Assembly: GCA_002470515.1 (NCBI GenBank)
Contig: DKML01000015.1
Location: 397,240 to 461,239, forward strand
Source of the DNA: Proteobacteria bacterium UBA7415
GTDB taxonomy: Bacteria > Pseudomonadota > Gammaproteobacteria > Arenicellales > Arenicellaceae
Length of the DNA stretch: 64,000 nt
Reading direction: 5' to 3'
Shown here: positions 1-8,983 of the stretch, piece after piece
Numbering within the stretch: the stretch's first letter is position 1
Layout: each line of letters begins with the position of its first letter
Notes under the pieces: model-generated
Told to the model about the DNA's origin: nothing
What the model saw: only the letters and a program-made list of their open reading frames with translations
Databases searched by the model: none
Made by a program: the position numbers and the translations under genes

Positions 1-404
1 CAGGCTGGCTCGAAGGCGGTCTGGCGATGGGGTATGAGAAATTTGTGATGGATGCAGACCAAGCAGGCATGGTTCGTATTGCTGCTGAAGGCATTGATAT
101 GTCTGAAAACGGTCAAGCGATGGATGCGCTGCGCGAAGTTGGACCAGGTAAGCATTTCTTAGGATGCGAGCATACCCAGCGCAATTTCAAGTCGGCGTTC
201 TACCAATCTGCATTGTCAGACAACAACAGTTTTGAGCAATGGACTGAAGACGGCGGAACCGACATGGCGACGCGGGCAAATACTAAATACAAACAGATGC
301 TCGCCGACTATGTACCGCCGGAACTTGATCCAGCGATTGATGAAGCATTAGTTGAATACATGGATAAACGCAAAGCGAGCTTCCCTGATTCGAATATTTC
401 TTAG
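1..404 (+). CDS. Trimethylamine methyltransferase family protein (MttB-like), C-terminal part
   Basis: The open frame enters from the left edge (first complete codon at base 3) and stops at 404, giving about 133 C-terminal residues. It begins GWLEGGL, continues GYEKFVMDADQAGM and later has LGCEHTQRNF, all characteristic of the MttB family, corrinoid-dependent methyltransferases acting on trimethylamine or quaternary amines such as glycine betaine and proline betaine. The family is about 490-515 residues. The pyrrolysine of true trimethylamine methyltransferases lies about 160 residues from the C-terminus, just outside the window, so it cannot be decided whether this is a Pyl or a non-Pyl enzyme. 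The neighbouring Rieske oxygenase and sarcosine oxidase genes fit a quaternary amine substrate. The family call is firm; the substrate is inferred. Confidence 0.88.
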   Translation, partial: GWLEGGLAMGYEKFVMDADQAGMVRIAAEGIDMSENGQAMDALREVGPGKHFLGCEHTQRNFKSAFYQSALSDNNSFEQWTEDGGTDMATRANTKYKQMLADYVPPELDPAIDEALVEYMDKRKASFPDSNIS

Positions 405-554
405 AATTGGGCCGCGGCCAGATATGTATAGTTATGGGCGGTACAGAGTTTTAGCGCATTGGTGCTTGTATATTTCAAACACTGATAGTGGAATGATTTA
501 AACAAGCGCTAGGCCATGCGAAAAAACTGTAACGATGTGACGAAGGGTTGAAAT

Positions 555-1763
555 ATGCGTATGGCGATTTTTGATAAAATAAATTTGGACTCAATTAGGA
601 GTACCAGAAACCCGATTTCGTCAGCAGCAGGTATGCCCAACGCGGCCTATACGGATTTAGAGCTATTTCACTTTGAACGGGACAGTGTCTTAAGCAAAAC
701 GTGGGCTGGATTAGAGTTTACGAGTGAGTTACCCCAGCCTGGCTACGCGATACCCATTGATTTTATGGGCATTCCATTAGTAGTGGTTCGTGATCACAAC
801 GACGAAATCAGAGTGTTTCATAACGTGTGTAGTCACCGCGGAATGGTGGTGGTGAATCAAGCGGGTCCGATCAAAAAGTTATTGCGCTGTCCCTATCATT
901 CCTGGACCTATGATCTAAAAGGTTCGTTGAAGAGCACGCCTCATATTGGAGGGGTGGGTCAGAATAAAGTGACAGGCTTTGATTGCGGTTCGCATGGACT
1001 CAAAAATGTTAGCAGTGAGTGCTGGATGGGGATCGTATTTATAAACCTTTCGGGGAATGCGATGCCGTTTGCCGAGTTTATAGAGCCATTAAAAACCCGT
1101 TGGGAAGCGTTTACTGGCCAAGGTCAACTGGATCAAGTCGTGGTTTCAACGCACAGTAAGATGCAAATCGAAATCAAAGCAAATTGGAAACTGGCGATCG
1201 AAAACTACTGCGAGGCCTATCATTTGCCCTGGGTTCATCCAGACCTAAATAGTTACTCACCCTTGGAAGAACACGTTAACCTGCATATTAATGAATATAT
1301 GACCGGGCAAGGTACCCTAAATTACACTCTGTCTAAAGTCGCAGGCACAACCTTGCCAAAGTTTGAGTTTTGGCCAGAAGATAAAATGACCGAGGGCGAG
1401 TATATTTCGCTTTACCCCAACTTGATGCTGGGCGTGCAAGTCGATCATGTCTTCGCGATTATTTTACATCCACAAGCACCCGATCATACCGTTGAGAAAC
1501 TGCAAATCAGTTATGTAAATGAAACGGCGGCGGATCCTAAGTTCGAAGGCTGTCGCGCGGCCACAATGCAAGCTTGGAAGACTGTTTTTGAAGAAGATAT
1601 CTCAGCAGTAGAGGGAATGCAAAGGGGGCGGCATAGTCCTGGGTTTGCCGGCGGCGCGTTTTCGCCTGTATTGGATCCACCCAGCCATGATTTTCATAAA
1701 TGGGTGGCCATTGCGTACGAGAAAGCGCTTATAAATGGCACTCATGACGAACAATCTGAATAG
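555..1763 (+). CDS. Rieske [2Fe-2S] oxygenase, large (alpha) subunit, quaternary-amine type
   Basis: This 402-residue protein has a Rieske cluster site (C92, H94, C112, H115; CSH and CPYH) followed by a catalytic domain with mononuclear iron ligands H223, H228 and D348. The residue that passes electrons to the iron, three before H223, is Glu220 (ENYCEAYH) where most Rieske oxygenases have Asp. Glu here is known from carnitine monooxygenase CntA and related quaternary-ammonium oxygenases. Such enzymes demethylate or cleave glycine betaine, stachydrine or carnitine. The start at 555 has a GAAGG-like ribosome site; an ATG two codons later is possible. The aldehyde dehydrogenase starts 5 bases after the stop, so the two are surely co-transcribed. 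No ferredoxin reductase partner is encoded in the window. Substrate unknown. Confidence 0.87.
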   Translation: MRMAIFDKINLDSIRSTRNPISSAAGMPNAAYTDLELFHFERDSVLSKTWAGLEFTSELPQPGYAIPIDFMGIPLVVVRDHNDEIRVFHNVCSHRGMVVVNQAGPIKKLLRCPYHSWTYDLKGSLKSTPHIGGVGQNKVTGFDCGSHGLKNVSSECWMGIVFINLSGNAMPFAEFIEPLKTRWEAFTGQGQLDQVVVSTHSKMQIEIKANWKLAIENYCEAYHLPWVHPDLNSYSPLEEHVNLHINEYMTGQGTLNYTLSKVAGTTLPKFEFWPEDKMTEGEYISLYPNLMLGVQVDHVFAIILHPQAPDHTVEKLQISYVNETAADPKFEGCRAATMQAWKTVFEEDISAVEGMQRGRHSPGFAGGAFSPVLDPPSHDFHKWVAIAYEKALINGTHDEQSE

Positions 1764-1768
1764 GTATT

Positions 1769-3196
1769 ATGGCGCATTTTTTAAACTTCATTAATGGGAA
1801 ATGGGTGGATAGCCCTCAGTCAATTGAGGTCGAAGACCCAGCGACTCAGATAATCATTGGAACAGTGGCCTGCGCCAAGGAAGCGGAAGTTAATCAAGCC
1901 GTTATGGCCGCACGCGCTTGCGTTGACCGAGGCGATCTGAGCAAACCAAGGCCCGCACAGAGGGTCTCCTGGTTGCTGCGAATAGCCGATGAAATATTAA
2001 AATTGAAAGCACAAGGGGCGCCGTTATTGGTCGCCGAGAACGGTAAGACCTTAAGCGATGCATTCGCTGAGTTTGAAAATGCCGCGCGGTACTTTCAGTA
2101 CTATGCCGGTATGGCGGACAAAATTGAAGGACGTTCGATTCCGTTAGGTGAAGACTTCATTGACTTTACAATCTATGAGCCGCTCGGAGTATCGGCACAA
2201 ATCGTCCCCTGGAATTTTCCGGTTGATATCGCGGCACGGTCCTTAGCACCCGCTCTAGCCGCTGGAAATGCCGTCGTCATAAAATCACCTGAGTTAACGC
2301 CGCTCGCAATTACTCTACTTGCCAAAGCATGTGAAAACGCCCAACTACCTGTTGGTGCAGTCAATATGATTTGTGGCTATGGTCATGAGGCAGGAACGGC
2401 ATTGGTCGGACACGGTGAAATAGATCAAATTGTCTTCACCGGCTCGGTGCCCACCGGACAGTCTATTCTAAGAGCGGCGGCTGATCGAGCACTGCCATGC
2501 GTAATGGAGTTGGGTGGCAAATCGGCTGCGGTGGTTTTCCCCGACGCAGATTTAGATGTGTTTATTGATAGCGTTGATTGGGGTATTTTCTTTAACGGCG
2601 GGCAGGTTTGTTCTGCGATGTCGCGAGTGTTGGTACACCAGGATATCCATGCTCAAGTGGTTTCCCAAGTTACCGCTCTGGCCAAACAACAGGTGGTTGG
2701 TCACGGTAGCGAGTCGAGCACGACGCTAACCCCGGTTTCCTCTTTAATGCAGAGGAACAAGGTCATTGAGCTGTGTGCCGCGAGCGTACAACAAGGTGCG
2801 CACATAGTAACGGGCGGCAGAGCTGTTGACCGCCTCGGCTATTTTGTGGAGCCGACCATTATTGACGGCGTTTCGCCTGAGAATGATCTTTTTAGAGAGG
2901 AGGTCTTTGGTCCGGTCTTAGCGATAACCACTTTTTCGACCGAGGAGGAAGCTTGGCAACTTGCTAATGCGACTGATTTTGGATTAGTAAATGGGATTTT
3001 CACGAATGATCTAAACATCGCCTTGCGTGGCGCCAAAGCGCTTAAGTGTGGACAAGTGTTTGTAAACGAATGGTACGCTGGAGGAGTAGAGACTCCTTTT
3101 GGCGGGGTCAAGATGTCGGGCTATGGGCGAGAGAAAGGCCAAGAAGCGCTCTATAGTTATGTGCAAACTAAAAACGTGGCGATTAAATTGATCTAG
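1769..3196 (+). CDS. NAD(P)-dependent aldehyde dehydrogenase
   Basis: A full-length (475 residue) member of the aldehyde dehydrogenase superfamily. N149 of the PWNF motif, K172, the general base E247 (MELGG) and the catalytic cysteine C281 (GGQVCSA) are all present, together with the EEVFGPV and FGGVKMSGYGRE motifs. It oxidises an aldehyde to a carboxylic acid in the cytoplasm. Because it directly follows the Rieske oxygenase, its aldehyde is probably the product of that enzyme: malic semialdehyde if the oxygenase is CntA-like, or betaine or methylated amino aldehydes otherwise. Sequence alone does not choose between betaine-aldehyde, succinate-semialdehyde and other subfamilies. Confidence 0.9.
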   Translation: MAHFLNFINGKWVDSPQSIEVEDPATQIIIGTVACAKEAEVNQAVMAARACVDRGDLSKPRPAQRVSWLLRIADEILKLKAQGAPLLVAENGKTLSDAFAEFENAARYFQYYAGMADKIEGRSIPLGEDFIDFTIYEPLGVSAQIVPWNFPVDIAARSLAPALAAGNAVVIKSPELTPLAITLLAKACENAQLPVGAVNMICGYGHEAGTALVGHGEIDQIVFTGSVPTGQSILRAAADRALPCVMELGGKSAAVVFPDADLDVFIDSVDWGIFFNGGQVCSAMSRVLVHQDIHAQVVSQVTALAKQQVVGHGSESSTTLTPVSSLMQRNKVIELCAASVQQGAHIVTGGRAVDRLGYFVEPTIIDGVSPENDLFREEVFGPVLAITTFSTEEEAWQLANATDFGLVNGIFTNDLNIALRGAKALKCGQVFVNEWYAGGVETPFGGVKMSGYGREKGQEALYSYVQTKNVAIKLI

Positions 3197-3258
3197 TCGC
3201 ATCGTTGTCGCTTAACCCTAATAGTGGCTAAAGTGTCTATGAGGTTAGGATTAGAACG

Positions 3259-3280
3259 ACACAATCAGCTGTGATTGTGT
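3259..3280. repeat. Perfect 9-bp inverted repeat between convergent genes
   Basis: The arms ACACAATCA and TGATTGTGT are perfectly complementary around a 4-base loop (GCTG). The element lies between the stop of the aldehyde dehydrogenase gene and the stop of the LysR gene, which converge here. The position suggests a shared transcription end, but no T-run follows on either strand, so it is not a canonical intrinsic terminator; it may be a protein site instead. Confidence 0.45.
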
Positions 3281-3289
3281 GATGTACGA

Positions 3290-4243
3290 TCAACACAATT
3301 TGTAGCATTGTTTGTTAACCCAGGGTGCAATCCGAGAGAATTTGGCCGTCACGTTGCGATTGAAACTCTCGCTGCAGATTTGCGCTATTCGTTCTGGAAG
3401 TTGTTCAATTTCTTGACGACGACTTACCAATGCTATTTCTCGCGCGTGCTTACCGTTGTCTAGATCCGCTATCGATACCCCATCGAGTAAGTGGTCGTAA
3501 CGAACTAGGCACAAAGCCGACAGTATTGCCCAGCCATGCCCTGCACCTACAAATTGCATAAGGGACTGCGTGCTGTCTAGTTCGAATTGAGCGTCAAATT
3601 CGATATTGACTCTGCGCGCGATAATGTCCGTTTGACCGCCTATGAGTGATTCCGGACTGTAGTGGATAAACGGTAATTCTCGAGCTAAGGATTGAATGTT
3701 CTTTCCATGCGCGCTGCTAGGTGCGATTACCAGAAACGGATCTCGTAGGAGTTTAACTCTGTCTAGGTGCGGTTCTTTAGATATCGGGTCGGCCGTGATC
3801 AAGAGGTCCAGGCTCCGACTCAAAAATGCGTCTGTAAGCGAAGCGTTTAATCCTGTTTTTAGTGCAACACGGCCAACTAACGGTTTTATTCCACCGACAA
3901 TTTCCAGCCCAAGTGTGTCCGCGAAAGAGTCGATCATGCCTATATTTAAACGAGGTATTTGACCTGCTTGTTGACTCGACAAGCTGTTGATAATTTTCGT
4001 CGTCTCTGACAAAACATTATGAGCATATTGGAGTAAGCGCAAACCGGCTGGCGTAAGTTTGATGGGCTTAGAGCGCCTAATTATCAACGTGCACCGCGTG
4101 GATTCTTCTAGACTCATAATCGTTTGTGAGACCGCACTTTGTGTCACCTTTAGTTTCCGCGCGGCTTCAGACAGGGTGTCTGACTCTGATACAGCGACAA
4201 AAACTTCAAGGTTTGAAAATTCGACGAAGCGAGATCTGCGCAT
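3290..4243 (-). CDS. LysR-family transcriptional regulator
   Basis: A 317-residue regulator with an N-terminal winged helix-turn-helix (LEVFVAVSESDTLSEAARKL, then VTQSAVSQTIMSLE) followed by a periplasmic-binding-protein-like effector domain. The length is normal for LysR proteins. It is transcribed away from soxB, with a 118-bp AT-rich space between the two starts, the usual arrangement for a LysR protein controlling the divergent operon. I infer that it senses a methylated amine or a breakdown product and controls the sarcosine oxidase operon; the ligand cannot be read from sequence. Confidence 0.93.
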   Translation of the reverse strand: MRRSRFVEFSNLEVFVAVSESDTLSEAARKLKVTQSAVSQTIMSLEESTRCTLIIRRSKPIKLTPAGLRLLQYAHNVLSETTKIINSLSSQQAGQIPRLNIGMIDSFADTLGLEIVGGIKPLVGRVALKTGLNASLTDAFLSRSLDLLITADPISKEPHLDRVKLLRDPFLVIAPSSAHGKNIQSLARELPFIHYSPESLIGGQTDIIARRVNIEFDAQFELDSTQSLMQFVGAGHGWAILSALCLVRYDHLLDGVSIADLDNGKHAREIALVSRRQEIEQLPERIAQICSESFNRNVTAKFSRIAPWVNKQCYKLC

Positions 4244-4268
4244 AGAAATGAATTGATGGTTTTTTGTA

Positions 4269-4283
4269 TTTTATGAAGTAAAA
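4269..4283. promoter_or_regulatory. Candidate LysR operator (T-N11-A type) in the lysR-soxB divergent region
   Basis: TTTTA and TAAAA form a perfect inverted repeat spaced by 5 bases (TGAAG), which also fits the T-N11-A pattern of LysR boxes. It lies 26 bases upstream of the LysR start and 79 bases before soxB. The region is AT-rich, so a chance match is quite possible. Confidence 0.35.
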
Positions 4284-4361
4284 ATAATACACCTTTTAAG
4301 TTTAACTAATGAATAAATTGCTAAACTCTTTCGTAACGCCAACAACCTTGTAGAGATCTAA

Positions 4362-5603
4362 GTGCCATTCGGATTACTTAAATACGGCTTGCGGAAGGAC
4401 TATCCAGCCAAGCACCACTTCACTCCGACTCAGAATTTAAAGTCGAGCTATGACGTGGTGATCATCGGCGCCGGAGGTCACGGTACGGGCATCGCGTATA
4501 ACCTTGCGAAGTATCATGGAATTACCAACGTCGCGATTCTTGATAAAGGCTATTTGGGTGGGGGTAATACTGCCCGTAATACAGCCGTCATCCGCTCCAA
4601 CTACTTAACCGAAGAAGGGGTTAATTTTTACCATGAATCGGTCAAACTTTTCGAAAACCTGAGTAATGAGTTTGGCTATAACGTCATGTATGAAAATCGA
4701 GGTCAGCTCACCTTGGCTCACAGTGACGCAACAATTCGCAGTTTTCGTTGGCGCGCTGAAGTGAACCAGCATCTTGGGGTTCGGTCCGAATTAGTTGATC
4801 GAAAAACCATTAAAGAACTCGTACCTCACTTGCGCATGGACGAAGATGCTCGCTTTCCGATTATGGCGGGTCTATGGCATGCCGATGGGGCCACTGCTCG
4901 TCATGATGCTGTTGTATGGGGGTACGCCAAAGGAGCGTGTGAGCGTGGCATCGAATTGCATCAACTAACGGAAGTACAGGGCTTTGAGTTTGATGCGGAC
5001 AGAGTGGTTAAGGTTAAGACTAATCGCGGTGACATTCGCTGTGGCTGTGTAGTGCAGGCCGTTGCTGGAATGAGTTCGGTGGTGGCTGAAATGGCAGGTA
5101 TAAAATTGCCCATTCATTCCTACCCCTTACAGGCCATGGTTACCCAGCCATACAAGCCCATGTTAGAGCCCCATGTCAGTTCTCCGCACTTGCACGTTTA
5201 CACACATCAAACATCTAGAGGCGAGTTCGTGATTGGCGGTGGATCTGATCCTTACCCGCTGTACAACACGCGCGCTACGCTGGATATGAAAGAGACTTTG
5301 TCGTCGTCAATTTTAGAATTGTTCCCCTTTCTTGCGCAGGCGCGGATGTTGAGGCAGTGGGCAGGGATTACTGATATGACTCCAGACTACAGTCCAATTA
5401 TGGGTAAGACACGTATAGAAAATTACTACTTAGATGCAGGGTGGGGAACGTGGGGTTTTAAAGCAACGCCAATTTGCGGTAAGACAATGGCGGAATTGGT
5501 TGCAACCAATATCACGCCAAAGCTCATAAAACCGTTTGCGTTAGAAAGGTTCTATCGTTTTTCGCAAGTTAATGAAGCGGGAGCAACAGCCGCGAGTCAC
5601 TAA
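4362..5603 (+). CDS. soxB: Sarcosine oxidase, beta subunit
   Basis: This 413-residue FAD protein carries an N-terminal dinucleotide-binding motif (VVIIGAGGHG, residues 32-41) and the typical SoxB features GGGNTARNTAVIRSNY and TARHDAVVWGYA. Characterised heterotetrameric sarcosine oxidases hold FMN covalently on a beta-subunit histidine in this region; H173 and H181 are the candidates here. The subunit oxidises sarcosine to glycine, releasing a one-carbon unit for tetrahydrofolate, or formaldehyde. The start is GTG: a TAA codon lies directly before it in frame, so no upstream start is possible, and the ribosome site is weak. It heads the soxBDAG operon and is divergent from the LysR gene. Confidence 0.93.
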   Translation: MPFGLLKYGLRKDYPAKHHFTPTQNLKSSYDVVIIGAGGHGTGIAYNLAKYHGITNVAILDKGYLGGGNTARNTAVIRSNYLTEEGVNFYHESVKLFENLSNEFGYNVMYENRGQLTLAHSDATIRSFRWRAEVNQHLGVRSELVDRKTIKELVPHLRMDEDARFPIMAGLWHADGATARHDAVVWGYAKGACERGIELHQLTEVQGFEFDADRVVKVKTNRGDIRCGCVVQAVAGMSSVVAEMAGIKLPIHSYPLQAMVTQPYKPMLEPHVSSPHLHVYTHQTSRGEFVIGGGSDPYPLYNTRATLDMKETLSSSILELFPFLAQARMLRQWAGITDMTPDYSPIMGKTRIENYYLDAGWGTWGFKATPICGKTMAELVATNITPKLIKPFALERFYRFSQVNEAGATAASH

Positions 5604-5655
5604 ACACAGATCGAGTCAGTGCTAAGAAAGTAAAACCGACAATACGTAAAGACAA

Positions 5656-5982
5656 ATGAAACAATTGAAGTGCCCATTAAACGGACTGCGGAACATAACT
5701 GAATTCACCTATGGAGGAGAATTTCATGTACAGCCAGACCCTGTTGAATGCACCAAAGAAGAATGGGTTGAGTACATATTCTTTCATGATAACCATGCAG
5801 GTGAAGTAGTTGAGTGGTGGTGTCATAGCGCGAGTTCATATTGGTTTGTTGCTAGACGCAATACGATTACCGATACGGTAATCGAAACCATGAGCGTCGC
5901 GGACCATATGGCAGACTCTACGGCAGGTCATGCCCCGGGCAATAATACATTAAAAGCCCAACAGGTGATAAATCGTGACTGA
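5656..5982 (+). CDS. soxD: Sarcosine oxidase, delta subunit (variant lacking most zinc ligands)
   Basis: A 108-residue protein at the SoxD position, with the family pattern (FTYGGEFHVQPDP, EWWCHSASSYWF). In structurally known SoxD, zinc is held by C-x2-C near the N-terminus and H-x3-C near residue 60. Here C6 is kept, but the second cysteine is N9 (CPLNG), and after H57 the expected cysteine is S61. The canonical zinc site is therefore incomplete, although C56 could contribute. The subunit is structural rather than catalytic in the known enzyme. Its end overlaps the soxA GTG start by 8 bases, consistent with coupled translation. Confidence 0.86.
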   Translation: MKQLKCPLNGLRNITEFTYGGEFHVQPDPVECTKEEWVEYIFFHDNHAGEVVEWWCHSASSYWFVARRNTITDTVIETMSVADHMADSTAGHAPGNNTLKAQQVINRD

Positions 5983-8900
5983 GCCGTTTAATCAAGCTAA
6001 TCGGCTTGATGCCCCTTGGGGCATATTGATTGATCGAAATACCCCACTTTGCTTTAGTTTTGAAGGGAAAGCGGTCGATGGCTACCAAGGCGACACGATT
6101 GCCAGTGCCCTTATTGCTAATCAACAATGGTTGATGAGTCGCTCGTTCAAGTACCACCGCCCGCGCGGCCCATTAACGATGGCAGGGCAAGATGCCAATA
6201 CTCTAGTGCAGCTGCCTTCTGCGCCCAATACGCTTGCCGATAAATACCTGGCTGTTAACGGCTTGCGGGTAATGGGGCAAAACTACAAAGGGTCATTGAA
6301 ATACGATCGACTAGCCGTAAATGGCTTGTTCTCTCGGTTTCTGCCCGTCGGTTTCTATTACAAAGCCTTCTTTCGCCCACGTGGAATTTGGGATTATTGG
6401 GTCAAGATTATTCGTAAGCAAGCCGGTTTGGGAGTGATTGATGTCGACCATCAAGCGGTTTATAGAGACAAGCAATACTTATTCTGCGATGTCGCGGTGG
6501 TCGGTGCGGGCCCCGCAGGTTTGAGTGCTGCTCTAGCGGCAGCAGACTCAGGTGCTGATGTCATATTAATGGACGAGAACACGATATTGGGCGGCAGCTC
6601 AAATTATTCGCGATTGAGTCATCAACAATTAGAGCGCGTCGTGGATATTAAAACGCGAGTTGAGGCGCACCCCCGCATTAGAGTCTATCTAAATGCGACG
6701 TGTAACTCTTGGCATGCCGAACATTGGTTGGCTGTCGTCACTGAAAAGCGCTTATACAAATTGCGCGCTCAGCAATTGGTAATGGCAACAGGCGTATTTG
6801 AGCAACAAGCGATATTTAGAGGTAATGACATACCTGGCGTCATCATGGGCAGCGCAGCGCAAAGGCTATTACGGCTCTATGGTGTAAAACCAGGGCAGCG
6901 CGCTGTCGTATTAGCCGGAAACGACGAAGCTTATGCCGTGGCTCTCGATTTGTTAGAGGCGGGTGTTACGGTAGCCGCTGTAGTCGACTTGCGCGAAGCG
7001 TCACTAAATCTTTTACAGAGCGAAGCCCAGACCCGAGCTTGCCAAGCATTACTCTCGTCAGGTGTAGAGATACTACGTAACCATTCGGTATTTGAAGCTA
7101 CGTCCAAAAACGGTCATTTGACGCAGGTTGATGTTCGTCAAATAGTCGCTCGCGGTGAATGTGCTCCTCATTCGAGAACCATTTGTTGTGACACTTTGTG
7201 CATGTCTGTCGGCTACATGCCGGTCTATCAATTAGTCTGCCAGGCCGGTGGTCAGCTTAGTTATGATGATGATTCCGCACGGTTTTCGTTATCTAATATA
7301 GTCGATGGCATGCACTTGAGTGGTTCGATGGTGGGGTTGTGGAATATTTCGAGTGTGATAGAAAACGGACAAGCTATAGGGTTTGCGGCAGCCGGCCAGT
7401 GTGCAAATAACGACGAGTCTAAACAAAGCAACGCTCAGTTTGATGTGCTGAACTTGGATGTCTTGCAAGACGTTGAAGCTCGTGGATTGAACCATCCATG
7501 GCCGATGTTTTTGCATCCCAAGGGTAAGGAATTTGTTGATTATGACGAGGATCTGCACGCGCGCGACATACTCAATGCAACGCGTGATGGATACGAACAT
7601 ATACAACTCGTTAAGCGTTACAGTACTTGTGGTATGGGGCCATCCCAAGGCAGACATTCCGCTCTTGCAGCCGCTCGCTTGGTTGCGGATATTACCCATA
7701 AGACGGTAGCCGAAACGGGCGTTACAACCGCGCGACCACCGTTCGCGTCGGAGCCATTGGGTGTAAACGCAGGTCGCTCATTTTACCCCCGAAAATACAC
7801 ATCGATGCAGCCCGCACATGAAGCAGCCAAAGCGGTATTTTTACAGGCCGGTAGCTGGTATCGGCCCGCGTATTATACGACGCCTAAGCTGAACGAAGCG
7901 CAAACAGTAACCCGAGAGAGCGCCATAATTGATGAAGTAAATCACGTGCGCAGTAAAGTCGGATTAGTAGACGTGTCGACACTTGGGGGAATCGATGTTC
8001 GTGGTCCAGATGCGGGCGAGCTGCTAAACCGCTTTTACACTTCAACATTCCATAAAGTTGCAGTAGGCAAGTCCAAATATGCCCTGTTAACAAACGAAGC
8101 TGGGGTTGTCATTGATGATGGCATCGCGTGCCGAATGGCCGAGGATCATTTCTACGTAACGGCAACCACCGGCGGCGTAGATCGGGTGTTTCAGACAATG
8201 CTTAAGTGGAACACTCTTTGGGCTCTGGATGTTGATATCGCGAATGTAACAACCGCATGGTGTGGCGTCAATCTTGCTGGACCGCTAGCAAGAAAAGTCT
8301 TGGAGAAGCTGTGCGATTGTTCGCTTAGCAACTCGGACTTTCCGTACATGGGAGTAAAGGAAGCAAGGGTCGCTGGTATACCGAGTAGGGTATTACGCGT
8401 AGGGTTTGTCGGTGAGTTGGGTTTCGAGATTCACGTGCCGCAACTTTATGGCGATGCGTTATGGTCGGCACTGTTGACGGCCGGTGAGCCCTATGGGATT
8501 CGGCCTTTTGGTATCGAGGCTCAACGCGTACTTAGGCTGGAAAAAGGCCACGTTATTATAGGTCAGGACACAGACGCAATGAGCACGCCACATGAGCTGC
8601 AAATGTCGTGGGCGGTTGCAAAGGACAAAGCCTTTTTCTTGGGCGCGCGTACTCTTACTGAATTGGCCGAGCGAGGCTTAGATCGTAAGTTAGTGGGCTT
8701 TACCTATGATAACTCTCTGGGGGAGATTAAAGAATCGCACCTTTTATTGGACGATAGCGTGGGCGTGTCAGCCGACAGTCGCAATGCGACAATGATTGGG
8801 CGCGTGACGTCGAGTGCCTATTCTCCAAGCTTAGGCTGTGGCATAGGTTTGGCGTACGTTACGCTGGGTAAGACGCTTGAGGGTAGTACTCTTTCGATTA

Positions 8901-8983
8901 AAATTGATGGCGGTCGCAGGGTAGTGGCAACGGTTGTCAAATTACCATTTTACGACCCACAACTTTTACGGCAGGAGATGTGA
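5975..8983 (+). CDS. soxA: Sarcosine oxidase, alpha subunit
   Basis: At 1,002 residues this is the normal length for SoxA. The order of domains is an N-terminal ferredoxin-like fold (about residues 15-100, without Fe-S cysteines; MSRSFKYHRPRGP), a pyridine-nucleotide/FAD Rossmann domain (VAVVGAGPAGLSAALAAA, about 170-190), a central segment with CGMGPSQGR, and a C-terminal aminomethyltransferase (GcvT-like) domain from about residue 600. The last domain binds tetrahydrofolate and captures the methyl-derived carbon as methylene-THF. The start is GTG inside the end of soxD. soxG follows with a one- or four-base overlap. Confidence 0.95.
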   Translation: MTEPFNQANRLDAPWGILIDRNTPLCFSFEGKAVDGYQGDTIASALIANQQWLMSRSFKYHRPRGPLTMAGQDANTLVQLPSAPNTLADKYLAVNGLRVMGQNYKGSLKYDRLAVNGLFSRFLPVGFYYKAFFRPRGIWDYWVKIIRKQAGLGVIDVDHQAVYRDKQYLFCDVAVVGAGPAGLSAALAAADSGADVILMDENTILGGSSNYSRLSHQQLERVVDIKTRVEAHPRIRVYLNATCNSWHAEHWLAVVTEKRLYKLRAQQLVMATGVFEQQAIFRGNDIPGVIMGSAAQRLLRLYGVKPGQRAVVLAGNDEAYAVALDLLEAGVTVAAVVDLREASLNLLQSEAQTRACQALLSSGVEILRNHSVFEATSKNGHLTQVDVRQIVARGECAPHSRTICCDTLCMSVGYMPVYQLVCQAGGQLSYDDDSARFSLSNIVDGMHLSGSMVGLWNISSVIENGQAIGFAAAGQCANNDESKQSNAQFDVLNLDVLQDVEARGLNHPWPMFLHPKGKEFVDYDEDLHARDILNATRDGYEHIQLVKRYSTCGMGPSQGRHSALAAARLVADITHKTVAETGVTTARPPFASEPLGVNAGRSFYPRKYTSMQPAHEAAKAVFLQAGSWYRPAYYTTPKLNEAQTVTRESAIIDEVNHVRSKVGLVDVSTLGGIDVRGPDAGELLNRFYTSTFHKVAVGKSKYALLTNEAGVVIDDGIACRMAEDHFYVTATTGGVDRVFQTMLKWNTLWALDVDIANVTTAWCGVNLAGPLARKVLEKLCDCSLSNSDFPYMGVKEARVAGIPSRVLRVGFVGELGFEIHVPQLYGDALWSALLTAGEPYGIRPFGIEAQRVLRLEKGHVIIGQDTDAMSTPHELQMSWAVAKDKAFFLGARTLTELAERGLDRKLVGFTYDNSLGEIKESHLLLDDSVGVSADSRNATMIGRVTSSAYSPSLGCGIGLAYVTLGKTLEGSTLSIKIDGGRRVVATVVKLPFYDPQLLRQEM

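Noticed and set aside
3275..3463. Plus-strand short frame over the end of the LysR gene
   Set aside because: Antisense to a clear regulator gene, without codon or motif support.
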